Part shown: in pieces, positions 17,901-23,529 of the stretch
How the letters are laid out: each line of letters opens with the position of its first letter
How positions within the stretch are numbered: position 1 is the first letter of the stretch
Assembly (NCBI GenBank): GCA_018609825.1
Contig: JAHEOA010000030.1
Location: forward strand, 1 to 24,733
DNA length: 24,733 nt
Direction: 5' to 3'
From: Candidatus Bipolaricaulota bacterium
GTDB taxonomy: Bacteria > Bipolaricaulota > Bipolaricaulia > RBG-16-55-9
Program-made: the position numbers and the translations under genes
The notes under the pieces: model-generated
Told to the model about the DNA's origin: nothing
The model's database searches: none
What the model saw: only the letters and a program-made list of their open reading frames with translations

Positions 17901-18450
17901 TCTCAAGGAAGTGCCGAATGAGACCGATCTGCGCTTGGCGGGCCAGATCGAGGAGCTGACCACGAAGACGACGCGCAACGGCCGCACGATGGCGTTTTTG
18001 ACCTTGGAAGATCTGACGGGCCAGACCGAGGTCGTCGTCTTCCCCAACTTGTATGAGACGACCCAAGAACTGCTCGACGAGGATCCCGTGCTGGTCGTCG
18101 AGGGGAAGGTCGAGGAACGTAACGGCCGCCGCAACGTCATCGCCAATGCCATCCATCGCTTTGAAGACACGGAGGCCTCCAGCGTGCTCAACCTGCGCCT
18201 GGACGCCGAAGGCATTGACGAGGCCCGGCTCAAGCAACTCAAATCGGTGTTGACGCAACATGCGGGGCCAACGCCGATCGTTCTGTACGTGATGTCGAAC
18301 GGCAGCTACCGGACCGTGGCGGCCGGGGAAGGGGTCAGCGTGCAGATCGATCCGGGCTTGATCGACGAGGTCGAGGCGTTGCTTGGGCCGGGCACCGTCA
18401 AACTGGCGCCGCGAGGCGCGCGGCCACGGACCGGCATCAGTTCGACGTGA
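14998..18450 (+). CDS. dnaE: DNA polymerase III alpha subunit
   Basis: 1150 residues, the replicative polymerase of the DnaE1 class. The N-terminal PHP domain keeps its metal ligands (HLHVHSEYS at 5-13, TDHG, and NDVHF near 200), so proofreading or pyrophosphatase activity there is possible. The polymerase active site has the PDIDIDF aspartates (Asp393 to Asp397) and MDFLGLRNL with Asp544. The GRGSSAGSLVCYALGIT motif, the fingers and a helix-hairpin-helix follow, then an OB fold near 978-1040 (LRLAGQIEELTTKT) and a C-terminal tau-binding-like domain. The domain order is DnaE, not PolC. It sits 7 bases after ftsB, an unusual neighbour for dnaE. The next gene, yvcK, lies in the same frame beyond the TGA. 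Confidence 0.97.
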   Translation: MSFVHLHVHSEYSMLDATCRIPQLVARAAELEMPALALTDHGLMCGVVEFVQAAQDEGIKPIIGCELYVAPKSRTEKNQAKKYHHLTALARNAQGYQNLMKLSSLGYLEGFYYRPRVDKELLRQYGDGLILLSGCLQAEVPKLLLNEDMDGAAEVLRDYQAMVGADNVYVELQDHGIDDQQTIRPRLIELANSLELPLVASNDVHFLHPEDHSAHEVFINVASNKSKEKRSYPEQLYLKSLEEMQALFSDVPEAIENTVEVAERCNVELDLTQTHLPEFSVPESEASPESYLETLAWEGLRERYYYYEIGEEIEGRLKHELEVIENMGYAAYFLIVQDFIQYAKSQGIPVGPGRGSSAGSLVCYALGITNVDPLKYGLIFERFLNPDRIQLPDIDIDFCVRRRDEVIDYVEDKYGADHVAQIITFDTMAARSAVRDVARVMAFSFNDADRIAKQIPFGTKLQSAIDHSQELKKMRDEEPDVAKLLDVAPKLEGLIRNPSTHAAGVVIAPDEITEYAPLMKLSDGAVVTQYEMNALEEIGMLKMDFLGLRNLTVLDDTLQSVERTGETPPDLDALSLEDDETYAMLQRGQTAGVFQLEGSGIRDMLVRLEPQQFEDLIAVLALYRPGPLESGMAESYIERKHGRETVDYPHEKLKAVLDDSYGLPIYQDQLLRMARVMAGFSYAEADTLRKAIGKKKKKLMAQMRAKFIDGCVDNGVEQETAERLFEDIEKFARYGFVKAHSTAYALISFWTAYLKAHYPTHYMAALITSVTSNADKVREYINACRSLNIHVLRPDVNESRGEFTPVELEDGTGAIRFGLNAIKNVGEGAVQAILNARAEGPFESFLDLCRRVKGVTLHRDLLQCLIQAGAFDGLGTRKGQLEQVEIGLEEADRARKERLSGQSSLFGEPDESEPSPHSSADEPQSTDEYAHEELLKMERELLGLYVSGHPLDDLEDRLALFRSHAMADLKEVPNETDLRLAGQIEELTTKTTRNGRTMAFLTLEDLTGQTEVVVFPNLYETTQELLDEDPVLVVEGKVEERNGRRNVIANAIHRFEDTEASSVLNLRLDAEGIDEARLKQLKSVLTQHAGPTPIVLYVMSNGSYRTVAAGEGVSVQIDPGLIDEVEALLGPGTVKLAPRGARPRTGISST

Positions 18451-18540
18451 CCTGAACGGGCATTCGGCGGCGGAAGGGGGATCCCGATCGCTTCACCGCA
18501 ATCCGCGTGGCGACGTGCGCTCACCTGGATTTACCCCGGC

Positions 18541-19806
18541 ATGCACGTCAAGCGATGGGCGCTGCTCATCGGCGTCTCCGGCGTCGTGGTCGTGGTCGGC
18601 CTCATGGGGCTGATCGGCCGTCAGAACCTGCGCGTGCTCTACACGGTGTTCGAGGGCGCGCCCGTCGGGGCCTACCTCGCGCTGGTGGTCGGGCTGGTGG
18701 GGATCGGGGTCGTCGGCGTGGCGGTGGGCGTCCGCGGTCTGGTCCACTCGATCATCCGCGGCGTCTCGCCCGAATACGAAGGGCGCACGTCGGAGGTCAT
18801 CTACAACAAGCGCCTGTTGAGCCGTGGACCCAACGTCGTGGCGATCGGGGGCGGAACGGGGCTATCGACGCTGTTGCGCGGTCTCAAGGCCTGGACGTCC
18901 AACATCACGGCGGTCGTTACGGTGATGGACAGCGGCGGCAGCTCGGGGCGCCTGCGCGAGGAACTGAACATGCTTCCGCCGGGCGACGTTCGCAATTGTC
19001 TCGTCGCGCTTGCGGAAGACGAGTCGCAAATGGGGCGACTGTTCGGGCATCGGTTCAGGGAAGGCTCCCTCAAAGGGCACTCGCTGGGCAACCTCGTCCT
19101 GGCCGGGCTCCACGAGATGACGGGCTCGTTCGATCGCTCCATTGCCGAGCTGAGCGGCCTGCTCAACATCCGGGGGCGTGTCCTGCCCGCGACGCTGGAG
19201 AACGTCCATCTCATCGCGCACCTGGAAGACGGCACGCGCCTGGAAGGGGAAGAGCACATCGGCGAGTGCACGGAGCGGATCGAGCGCCTGGAGCTTTCAG
19301 AGCCCCAGGTAGAACCGTTTCCCGAGGTGCTCGACGCCATACGGTCCGCCGACGTCATTCTGTTGGGGCCCGGTAGCCTCTATACGAGCATCCTGCCCAA
19401 CTTGCTGGTCGACCGCGTCGCCGACGAGATCGAGCGTTCCCGAGCCGTCAAGATCTATATCGCCAACCTGATGACCCAACCCGGCGAGACCGAAGGGTTT
19501 TCGCTGCACGATCACTTGGGCGCGATCGCCGACCACATGGATCTGAGCACGGTCGGCTACGCGATCGTCAACGACGGACCCATTGCCGAGCGCCTGCGCG
19601 AGCAATACCGCGCCGACGGCGCCGAGCCGGTCGAGGTGGACGTCGACGAAGGGAACGCCTATGGCATCCAATTGGTCCACGCCGACCTGCTGGATGTCGT
19701 CGAGTTGGAGGCCAAGCCGACGGTCAAGCACCATGCCGAGCGATTGACGGAGACGATCGCGCACGTGACGCGCCAGGCGTTCCGCGAACGCCTGGCGCGG
19801 TTTTAA
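18541..19806 (+). CDS. yvcK: YvcK/CofD-like gluconeogenesis factor with N-terminal membrane segments
   Basis: From ATG 18541, 421 residues. Two N-terminal hydrophobic helices (about 6-24 and 39-62) precede a CofD-fold domain: AIGGGTGLSTLLRGLK at 101-116, MDSGGSSGRLREE at 129-141, LPPGDVRNCL, and GPGSLYTSILPNLL. In Bacillus subtilis YvcK binds UDP-GlcNAc and is needed for cell shape and growth on gluconeogenic carbon. The frame is open upstream to the dnaE stop. The residues just before the ATG read WRRALTWIYPG, continuing into MHVKRW; together these resemble the WLYPGxxVKRW start of membrane-type homologues. There is no ATG, GTG or TTG in that stretch. GGAAGGGGG (18472-18480) stands 6 bases before an ATC at 18487, so translation may begin there. 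The ATG has no ribosome binding site. Confidence 0.85.
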   Translation: MHVKRWALLIGVSGVVVVVGLMGLIGRQNLRVLYTVFEGAPVGAYLALVVGLVGIGVVGVAVGVRGLVHSIIRGVSPEYEGRTSEVIYNKRLLSRGPNVVAIGGGTGLSTLLRGLKAWTSNITAVVTVMDSGGSSGRLREELNMLPPGDVRNCLVALAEDESQMGRLFGHRFREGSLKGHSLGNLVLAGLHEMTGSFDRSIAELSGLLNIRGRVLPATLENVHLIAHLEDGTRLEGEEHIGECTERIERLELSEPQVEPFPEVLDAIRSADVILLGPGSLYTSILPNLLVDRVADEIERSRAVKIYIANLMTQPGETEGFSLHDHLGAIADHMDLSTVGYAIVNDGPIAERLREQYRADGAEPVEVDVDEGNAYGIQLVHADLLDVVELEAKPTVKHHAERLTETIAHVTRQAFRERLARF

Positions 19807-19874
19807 CCCGCCGACGCAGGCCAACGGGGACGGCATCATCCACAGCCGCAACGGGTTCGAGAGGAGGACGACGC

Positions 19875-21041
19875 ATGGCCGAGTTGCCCAAGTATCGCTT
19901 GATGATTCCGGGGCCGGTTGAGGTCGATCCGGAGCTGATGGCCGAGACGGCCCGTCCCATGGTGGCCCACTACGGCGCCGAGTGGACGGCGTTTCTCAGC
20001 GAAACCATCGATTATCTCCGGCAGGTCTTCCTGACGACGTCGGGACGCGTCTTTCCGCTGGTCGGTCCGGGCACGTCGGGCCTGGACGCGTCGATCGGCA
20101 ATGTCGTCGGCGACGGCAAGGAGATCCTCGTGGCCTCCAACGGCTTCTTCGGCGAGCGGTTCCGCCAGATCGCCACGCGCTACACGGGCGAGGATCGCGT
20201 CCACTTGGTCACCGCCCCCATCGGGAAGCCGATCGATCCCCACGACGTCGAGTCGACCCTCCGGGCGCATCCCGACGTTGCCGCCGTGGCGGTCGTCCAT
20301 TGCGAAACGTCGAGCGGGCTACTGAATCCACTTAAAGAGATTGCGGCCGTGGCGGGCGAGCACGACGCGCTCGTGATCGTCGACGCCATCACGTCACTGG
20401 GGGGCGCGGAGCTGCGCTTCGACGACTGGGGCCTCGACGTCGTGGTCTCGTCCACGCAGAAGGCATTGGGCTTGCCGCCGGGTCTGGCGCCGACGGCCGT
20501 CAGCGAGCGCGCGTGGTCGGTGATCCAACAGACGGCCGTGCCCGGCTGGTATCTCGACCTCAAGACGTGGCAGGACTACATCGACTCCTGGGCGTCCTGG
20601 CATCCGCATCCCGTGACGATGCCGCCCGGATTGGTGCGAGCGCTGCACACGGCTCTGGAGCGCATCCTGTCCGAAGGCCTGGCCAACGTCTGGGCGCGTC
20701 ATCGACGAGCAGCCGCGATCATGCAGACCGGGTTGCGGAACCTGGGGTTCGATCTGCTTCCGCCCGAGGGCTACGCCGCGCCGACCGTGACCGCCGCTTA
20801 TCTCCCCGAGCGCGTCGCCGCCCACGACTTGCTGGATGGCCTGAAGCGCCGGCATCGGTTGCAGATCTCGGGCGCCATCGGCGACCTGAACGCCGTCCGG
20901 ATCGGCCACATGGCCTCGTCGACGCGTCCGTCGGTGCTGGTCGACGCGCTGCTCTGTATCGAGGACGTGCTGCGCTCGCTCGGCTTGACGATCGGATCGG
21001 GCCAAGCGCTGCGCGGGCTGGACCTGGATCCCGAGCTTTGA
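19875..21041 (+). CDS. Class V aminotransferase, serine/alanine-glyoxylate type
   Basis: 388 residues, PLP-dependent fold type I, class V. The N-terminus has the family start RLMIPGPVEVDPELM. GTSGLDASIGN binds the phosphate, HCETSSGLLNP and VDAITSLGGAELRFDDWGLD precede the PLP lysine at about 196 in VSSTQKALGLPPGLA, and the C-terminal small domain contains LQISGAIGDLNAVRIGHMA. Members act as serine-pyruvate, alanine-glyoxylate or serine-glyoxylate aminotransferases, and a few as phosphoserine aminotransferase; the sequence alone does not separate these. GAGGAGG at 19860-19868 supports the ATG. It follows yvcK by 68 bases. Its stop codon overlaps the promoter of tRNA-Ser. Confidence 0.9.
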   Translation: MAELPKYRLMIPGPVEVDPELMAETARPMVAHYGAEWTAFLSETIDYLRQVFLTTSGRVFPLVGPGTSGLDASIGNVVGDGKEILVASNGFFGERFRQIATRYTGEDRVHLVTAPIGKPIDPHDVESTLRAHPDVAAVAVVHCETSSGLLNPLKEIAAVAGEHDALVIVDAITSLGGAELRFDDWGLDVVVSSTQKALGLPPGLAPTAVSERAWSVIQQTAVPGWYLDLKTWQDYIDSWASWHPHPVTMPPGLVRALHTALERILSEGLANVWARHRRAAAIMQTGLRNLGFDLLPPEGYAAPTVTAAYLPERVAAHDLLDGLKRRHRLQISGAIGDLNAVRIGHMASSTRPSVLVDALLCIEDVLRSLGLTIGSGQALRGLDLDPEL

Positions 21042-21066
21042 GGGGATGTGGCCGGTCTGTTACAAT
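21038..21066 (+). promoter_or_regulatory. Promoter of tRNA-Ser, overlapping the aminotransferase stop codon
   Basis: TTGAGG (21038-21043), 17-base spacer, TACAAT (21061-21066). The stop codon at 21039-21041 is inside the -35 box. Transcription should begin near 21073, just before the tRNA. Confidence 0.65.
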
Positions 21067-21079
21067 GCGTGCGCACCTC

Positions 21080-21167
21080 GGAGGGATGACCGAATTGGCA
21101 AGGAGCCGGTCTCGAAAACCGGTAAGGCCGTAAGGCCCTCGGGGTTCGAGTCCCCGTCCCTCCGCCA
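21080..21167 (+). tRNA. tRNA-Ser(CGA)
   Basis: An 88-base class II tRNA. The acceptor stem is GGAGGGA (21080-21086) with TCCCTCC (21157-21163), then discriminator G and an encoded CCA (21165-21167). The anticodon stem is CCGGT/ACCGG, with loop CTCGAAA and anticodon CGA at 21113-21115, reading UCG. The long variable arm (21123-21139, GGCC/GGCC stem with GTAA loop) is diagnostic of serine. The T-arm is CGGGG-TTCGAGT-CCCCG. Confidence 0.96.
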
Positions 21168-21197
21168 GCAGCACGGAATTGACCACACGACCATTGG

Positions 21198-21227
21198 AAA
21201 TCCCGTCGGCGGACGCCGACGGGATTT
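21198..21227. terminator. Bidirectional terminator between tRNA-Ser and rpoD
   Basis: A perfect 14-bp inverted repeat, AAATCCCGTCGGCG (21198-21211) and CGCCGACGGGATTT (21214-21227), with a GA centre (effectively a 4-base loop). A-rich and T-rich ends on opposite sides suit termination of the plus-strand tRNA and the convergent minus-strand rpoD. The U-tracts are only three bases long. Confidence 0.7.
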
Positions 21228-21279
21228 CGCATCTCCTCAAGAACGCTGATCTGGATGTGGGTGGCCGCGGCGTCGTCCG

Positions 21280-22278
21280 TTAGACGGCCGAGGTCATCTG
21301 AACTTCCTCTTCGGTGCTCAGATGATCGAAGTGCTCCAGGCGATTGCGCAGCTTGCTATGGGCGAGCTTGTCCAGCGCTTCCTTCTCGATCTGGCGAATG
21401 CGTTCGCGGCTCAGGTCGAACTGCTCGCCGACACGCTCCAGCGTCATCGGCTGCTGTCCTTCGATCAGGCCGAAGCGCAGCTCCAGGATGCGGCGCTCGC
21501 GCTCGGTCAGATCGGACAGCGCGTCGTAGAGCTCTTCCACGGACAGTTCGTCGAGCGCCTCGCGCAGCGCCGACCGATCGTCCGAGCCGATGAAGTCGCC
21601 GAGCGTGCTGTCCTCCTCGTCGCCGACGGGTTCCTCAAATGAGCGCGTGTAGGGCGTGATCTTCTTCGCACGCTCGATCTCCTCGATGGGCATGTTGAGG
21701 TTCTCCGCGAGGTATTCGTTGGAGGGCGGGATGCCGTGCAGCTGGACGTGCTCGGCCTCGACCTTGTGGATCTTGCGCATCAGCTCGAGCATGTGGGTGG
21801 GAATACGGATGGTGCGGGCTTTGTCGGCGATCGCTCGCGTGATGGCCTGTCGGATCCACCACGTCGCGTAGGTGCTGAACTTGTACCCTCGGGTGTAGTC
21901 GAACTTTTCAATGGCCTTCATGAGGCCGATGTTGCCCTCTTGGATCAAGTCAAGAAGCGGAAGCCCGCTGCCCTTATGGCGTTTGGCGATTGACACGACG
22001 AGTCGAAGGTTGGCCAGCGCCAACTGCTGGCGACAGTCGTCGTCGCCGCGCGCGACGCCTTTGGCCAGTTCGACCTCCTGTTCCCGGTTCAGCAACGGGA
22101 CCCGGCCAATCTCTTGAAGATAGAGCTTGACCAGGTCTTCGGACGCGTTCCGTTCCATCTCCTCCTCTTCCCCGTTGCTCTGGCTCCGATCCGAGAAGAT
22201 GACGTCGGTCTCGGATCGCTCCTCCTCATCCGAATCCGGTCGGCCGGTCAACAACGCGGTTGTCTCTTGGATGTCCAC
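21280..22278 (-). CDS. rpoD: Housekeeping RNA polymerase sigma-70 factor
   Basis: 332 residues from the GTG at 22278. An acidic Asp/Glu-rich N-terminus (a short region 1.1 substitute) leads to region 1.2 ([24 protein letters not shown]). Region 2 follows ([49 protein letters not shown]), then region 3 and region 4 with the DNA-binding helix-turn-helix [26 protein letters not shown]. This is the primary sigma factor, which recognises the TTGACA/TATAAT promoters seen here. Start uncertain: GTG 22278 has AGAGGAG at a long 12-base spacing; an in-frame TTG at 22386 would add 36 residues but has no ribosome site; ATG 22158 would remove 40. It has a near-consensus promoter shared with the divergent gene. 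Confidence 0.94.
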   Translation of the reverse strand: MDIQETTALLTGRPDSDEEERSETDVIFSDRSQSNGEEEEMERNASEDLVKLYLQEIGRVPLLNREQEVELAKGVARGDDDCRQQLALANLRLVVSIAKRHKGSGLPLLDLIQEGNIGLMKAIEKFDYTRGYKFSTYATWWIRQAITRAIADKARTIRIPTHMLELMRKIHKVEAEHVQLHGIPPSNEYLAENLNMPIEEIERAKKITPYTRSFEEPVGDEEDSTLGDFIGSDDRSALREALDELSVEELYDALSDLTERERRILELRFGLIEGQQPMTLERVGEQFDLSRERIRQIEKEALDKLAHSKLRNRLEHFDHLSTEEEVQMTSAV

Positions 22279-22394
22279 AGTCGATCGGTGCTCCTCTGTT
22301 TGGGGTGTCGTGTCTTGATACTGGGAAAAGGCATTCGAGACCCCGATCCGCCCTCTCGGAGCCGGAGTCTCGCACTTTTCTCGCAATGGCTGCG

Positions 22395-22408
22395 GAGCCG
22401 GTAGGCTC
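22395..22408 (-). promoter_or_regulatory. Small hairpin in the rpoD leader
   Basis: GAGCC and GGCTC flank a 4-base loop, with three more pairs possible beyond one bulged base, just after the predicted rpoD start point. It could stabilise or regulate the leader, which would be about 138 bases long if GTG 22278 is the start. Confidence 0.3.
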
Positions 22409-22422
22409 GCGACCGTGCTGGG

Positions 22423-22451
22423 AGTATAGCCGCATTAGGCGAAATTGTCAA
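22423..22451 (-). promoter_or_regulatory. rpoD promoter, near consensus
   Basis: On the minus strand a perfect TTGACA (22451-22446), 17-base spacer, TATACT (22428-22423). The start point would be near 22416. Its -35 shares five bases with the -35 of the divergent promoter. Confidence 0.8.
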
Positions 22452-22473
22452 TAGGGACGCCGACGATTACACT
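22445..22473 (+). promoter_or_regulatory. Promoter of the MuF-like gene, overlapping the rpoD -35
   Basis: TTGTCA (22445-22450), 17-base spacer, TACACT (22468-22473). The ATG at 22480 is 6 bases past the -10, the classic leaderless arrangement. Confidence 0.7.
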
Positions 22474-22479
22474 GGCATC

Positions 22480-23064
22480 ATGCGAGCGAGATTGGAACGC
22501 TGGCGCCATCGAGTTCAAGGGCGAGCGTCGCTGCTCCAATTCTACGCCACCGTACACGCCACGACCTGCAGCGAATGTCTCGCGCGTCACGGGCAGATCT
22601 ACGCCTCGTCCGAGCAGACCCCCGAGCTCCCCGTTCACGAGGGCTGTCGCTGTGAGCTGCTCGAGTTTCCCGTCGGCGAGCTGGATCACTTCCGGGCCAA
22701 GGGCAAAACGATGCGAGCCAAAGCCGAGCGCGAATTCCAACGTCGGCGCCTCATGACCGCCCTGGCCGACGCCCTCGAACGCGGCGACCCCGACGAGGAC
22801 GTCATCGGATGGGCCGTACAGGCGCTCGCCATCGAGGTCTATCTGCCCGAGATCGAGTCGTTCTGCGACACGCACCGTCGACAGCTGCAGGCCAACCCGG
22901 AACTGTCGCGCGAGCTCCGCGATCGGTTCCTGAAGGCCTATCGCTACAAGTACCAGGACGACCGCTACGGCGCCATGCCCGCCCGCATGAAGGCCGAGCG
23001 GACCGATCACGGCCTCGCCACGATCAAGGCGCTCTTCGCGGACCACGTGTCCGATGGGGGCTAG
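22480..23064 (+). CDS. Free-standing phage Mu F-like zinc-domain protein
   Basis: 194 residues. Residues 28-60 carry a Cys/His cluster: Cys30 and Cys33 in TTCSECLARHG, His37, then His53, Cys56 and Cys58 in PVHEGCRCEL. This CxxC...HG...PxHxxCRC pattern is the hallmark of phage Mu gpF/SPP1 gp7-type head-morphogenesis domains, which probably bind zinc. The rest is helical and charged (region 70-194) with no recognised domain, and no other phage genes are near, so it looks like a domesticated or unrelated cellular use of the motif. The ATG coincides with the expected transcript start, with no Shine-Dalgarno. It is followed after 12 bases by a ComEA-like gene. Function unknown; family assignment by motif only. 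Confidence 0.7.
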   Translation: MRARLERWRHRVQGRASLLQFYATVHATTCSECLARHGQIYASSEQTPELPVHEGCRCELLEFPVGELDHFRAKGKTMRAKAEREFQRRRLMTALADALERGDPDEDVIGWAVQALAIEVYLPEIESFCDTHRRQLQANPELSRELRDRFLKAYRYKYQDDRYGAMPARMKAERTDHGLATIKALFADHVSDGG

Positions 23065-23076
23065 CCCGGAGCAACC

Positions 23077-23424
23077 ATGCTCTCGCGCGCCGACGGCCGC
23101 TGGGCCCTAGTCGTCGCCGTGATTGCCCTGGGGTTGCTCGGCTGGGGACTGCTCACTCGCGGGCCGCTGCCGCCGGAGGCATGGGAGAGCTTTGAGACGA
23201 CGACGACCGTCGGCACGTTGGATCTCAATCGGGCCGGCGTTCCCCAGCTGGAAGCGCTTCCTCACGTCGGGCCCGCGTTGGCCCACCGTATCGTACGACA
23301 CCGCTTGGTGGAGGGGCCCTATCCGAGCGTGGACGCGTTGCGCCACGTCCAGGGTATCGGATCAGGGACTCTGCAAAAGCTCCGTCCGCACCTGCAAACC
23401 TGTGGCCCGCTCGGATGCCGATAA
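23077..23424 (+). CDS. Membrane-anchored helix-hairpin-helix protein, ComEA-like
   Basis: 115 residues. One N-terminal membrane helix (about 9-26) is followed by a Pro/Thr-rich linker and a single ComEA-type double helix-hairpin-helix domain (about 48-106): LDLNRAGVPQLEALPHVGPALAHRIV, then a second hairpin VQGIGSGTLQKLRPHL. In competent bacteria ComEA binds incoming DNA outside the inner membrane. Many short ComEA-like proteins have unknown roles, and no comEC or pilus gene is visible here. The C-terminus has a Cys pair (CGPLGC) that could form a disulfide outside the cytoplasm. A GGAG 6 bases before the ATG supports the start. It is likely co-transcribed with the MuF-like gene. Confidence 0.82.
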   Translation: MLSRADGRWALVVAVIALGLLGWGLLTRGPLPPEAWESFETTTTVGTLDLNRAGVPQLEALPHVGPALAHRIVRHRLVEGPYPSVDALRHVQGIGSGTLQKLRPHLQTCGPLGCR

Positions 23425-23431
23425 GCCCGTT

Positions 23432-23460
23432 TTGCCGCGCCCACAGCGCCATGCTATACT
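23432..23460 (+). promoter_or_regulatory. Promoter of the EF-G-like gene
   Basis: TTGCCG (23432-23437), 17-base spacer, TATACT (23455-23460), starting just after the ComEA-like stop. The start point would be near 23467; the leader of about 63 bases contains a small GCCGG/CCGGC hairpin (23480-23492). Confidence 0.65.
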
Positions 23461-23529
23461 GGCTGACCAAACGTGGCAGGCCGGTGTCCGGCGTCTGATC
23501 CAGGCATGATATAGGAGGGATGATCCGAC

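Noticed and set aside
18448..18540. A dnaE-yvcK fusion by TGA readthrough
   Set aside because: The frames coincide, but dnaE ends at a normal position for the family and a strong ribosome-binding-like sequence sits between the genes, so separate initiation is more likely.
22279..22386. TTG at 22386 as the rpoD start
   Set aside because: There is no Shine-Dalgarno and the added 36 residues show no conserved sigma region; GTG 22278 was preferred, though not proven.
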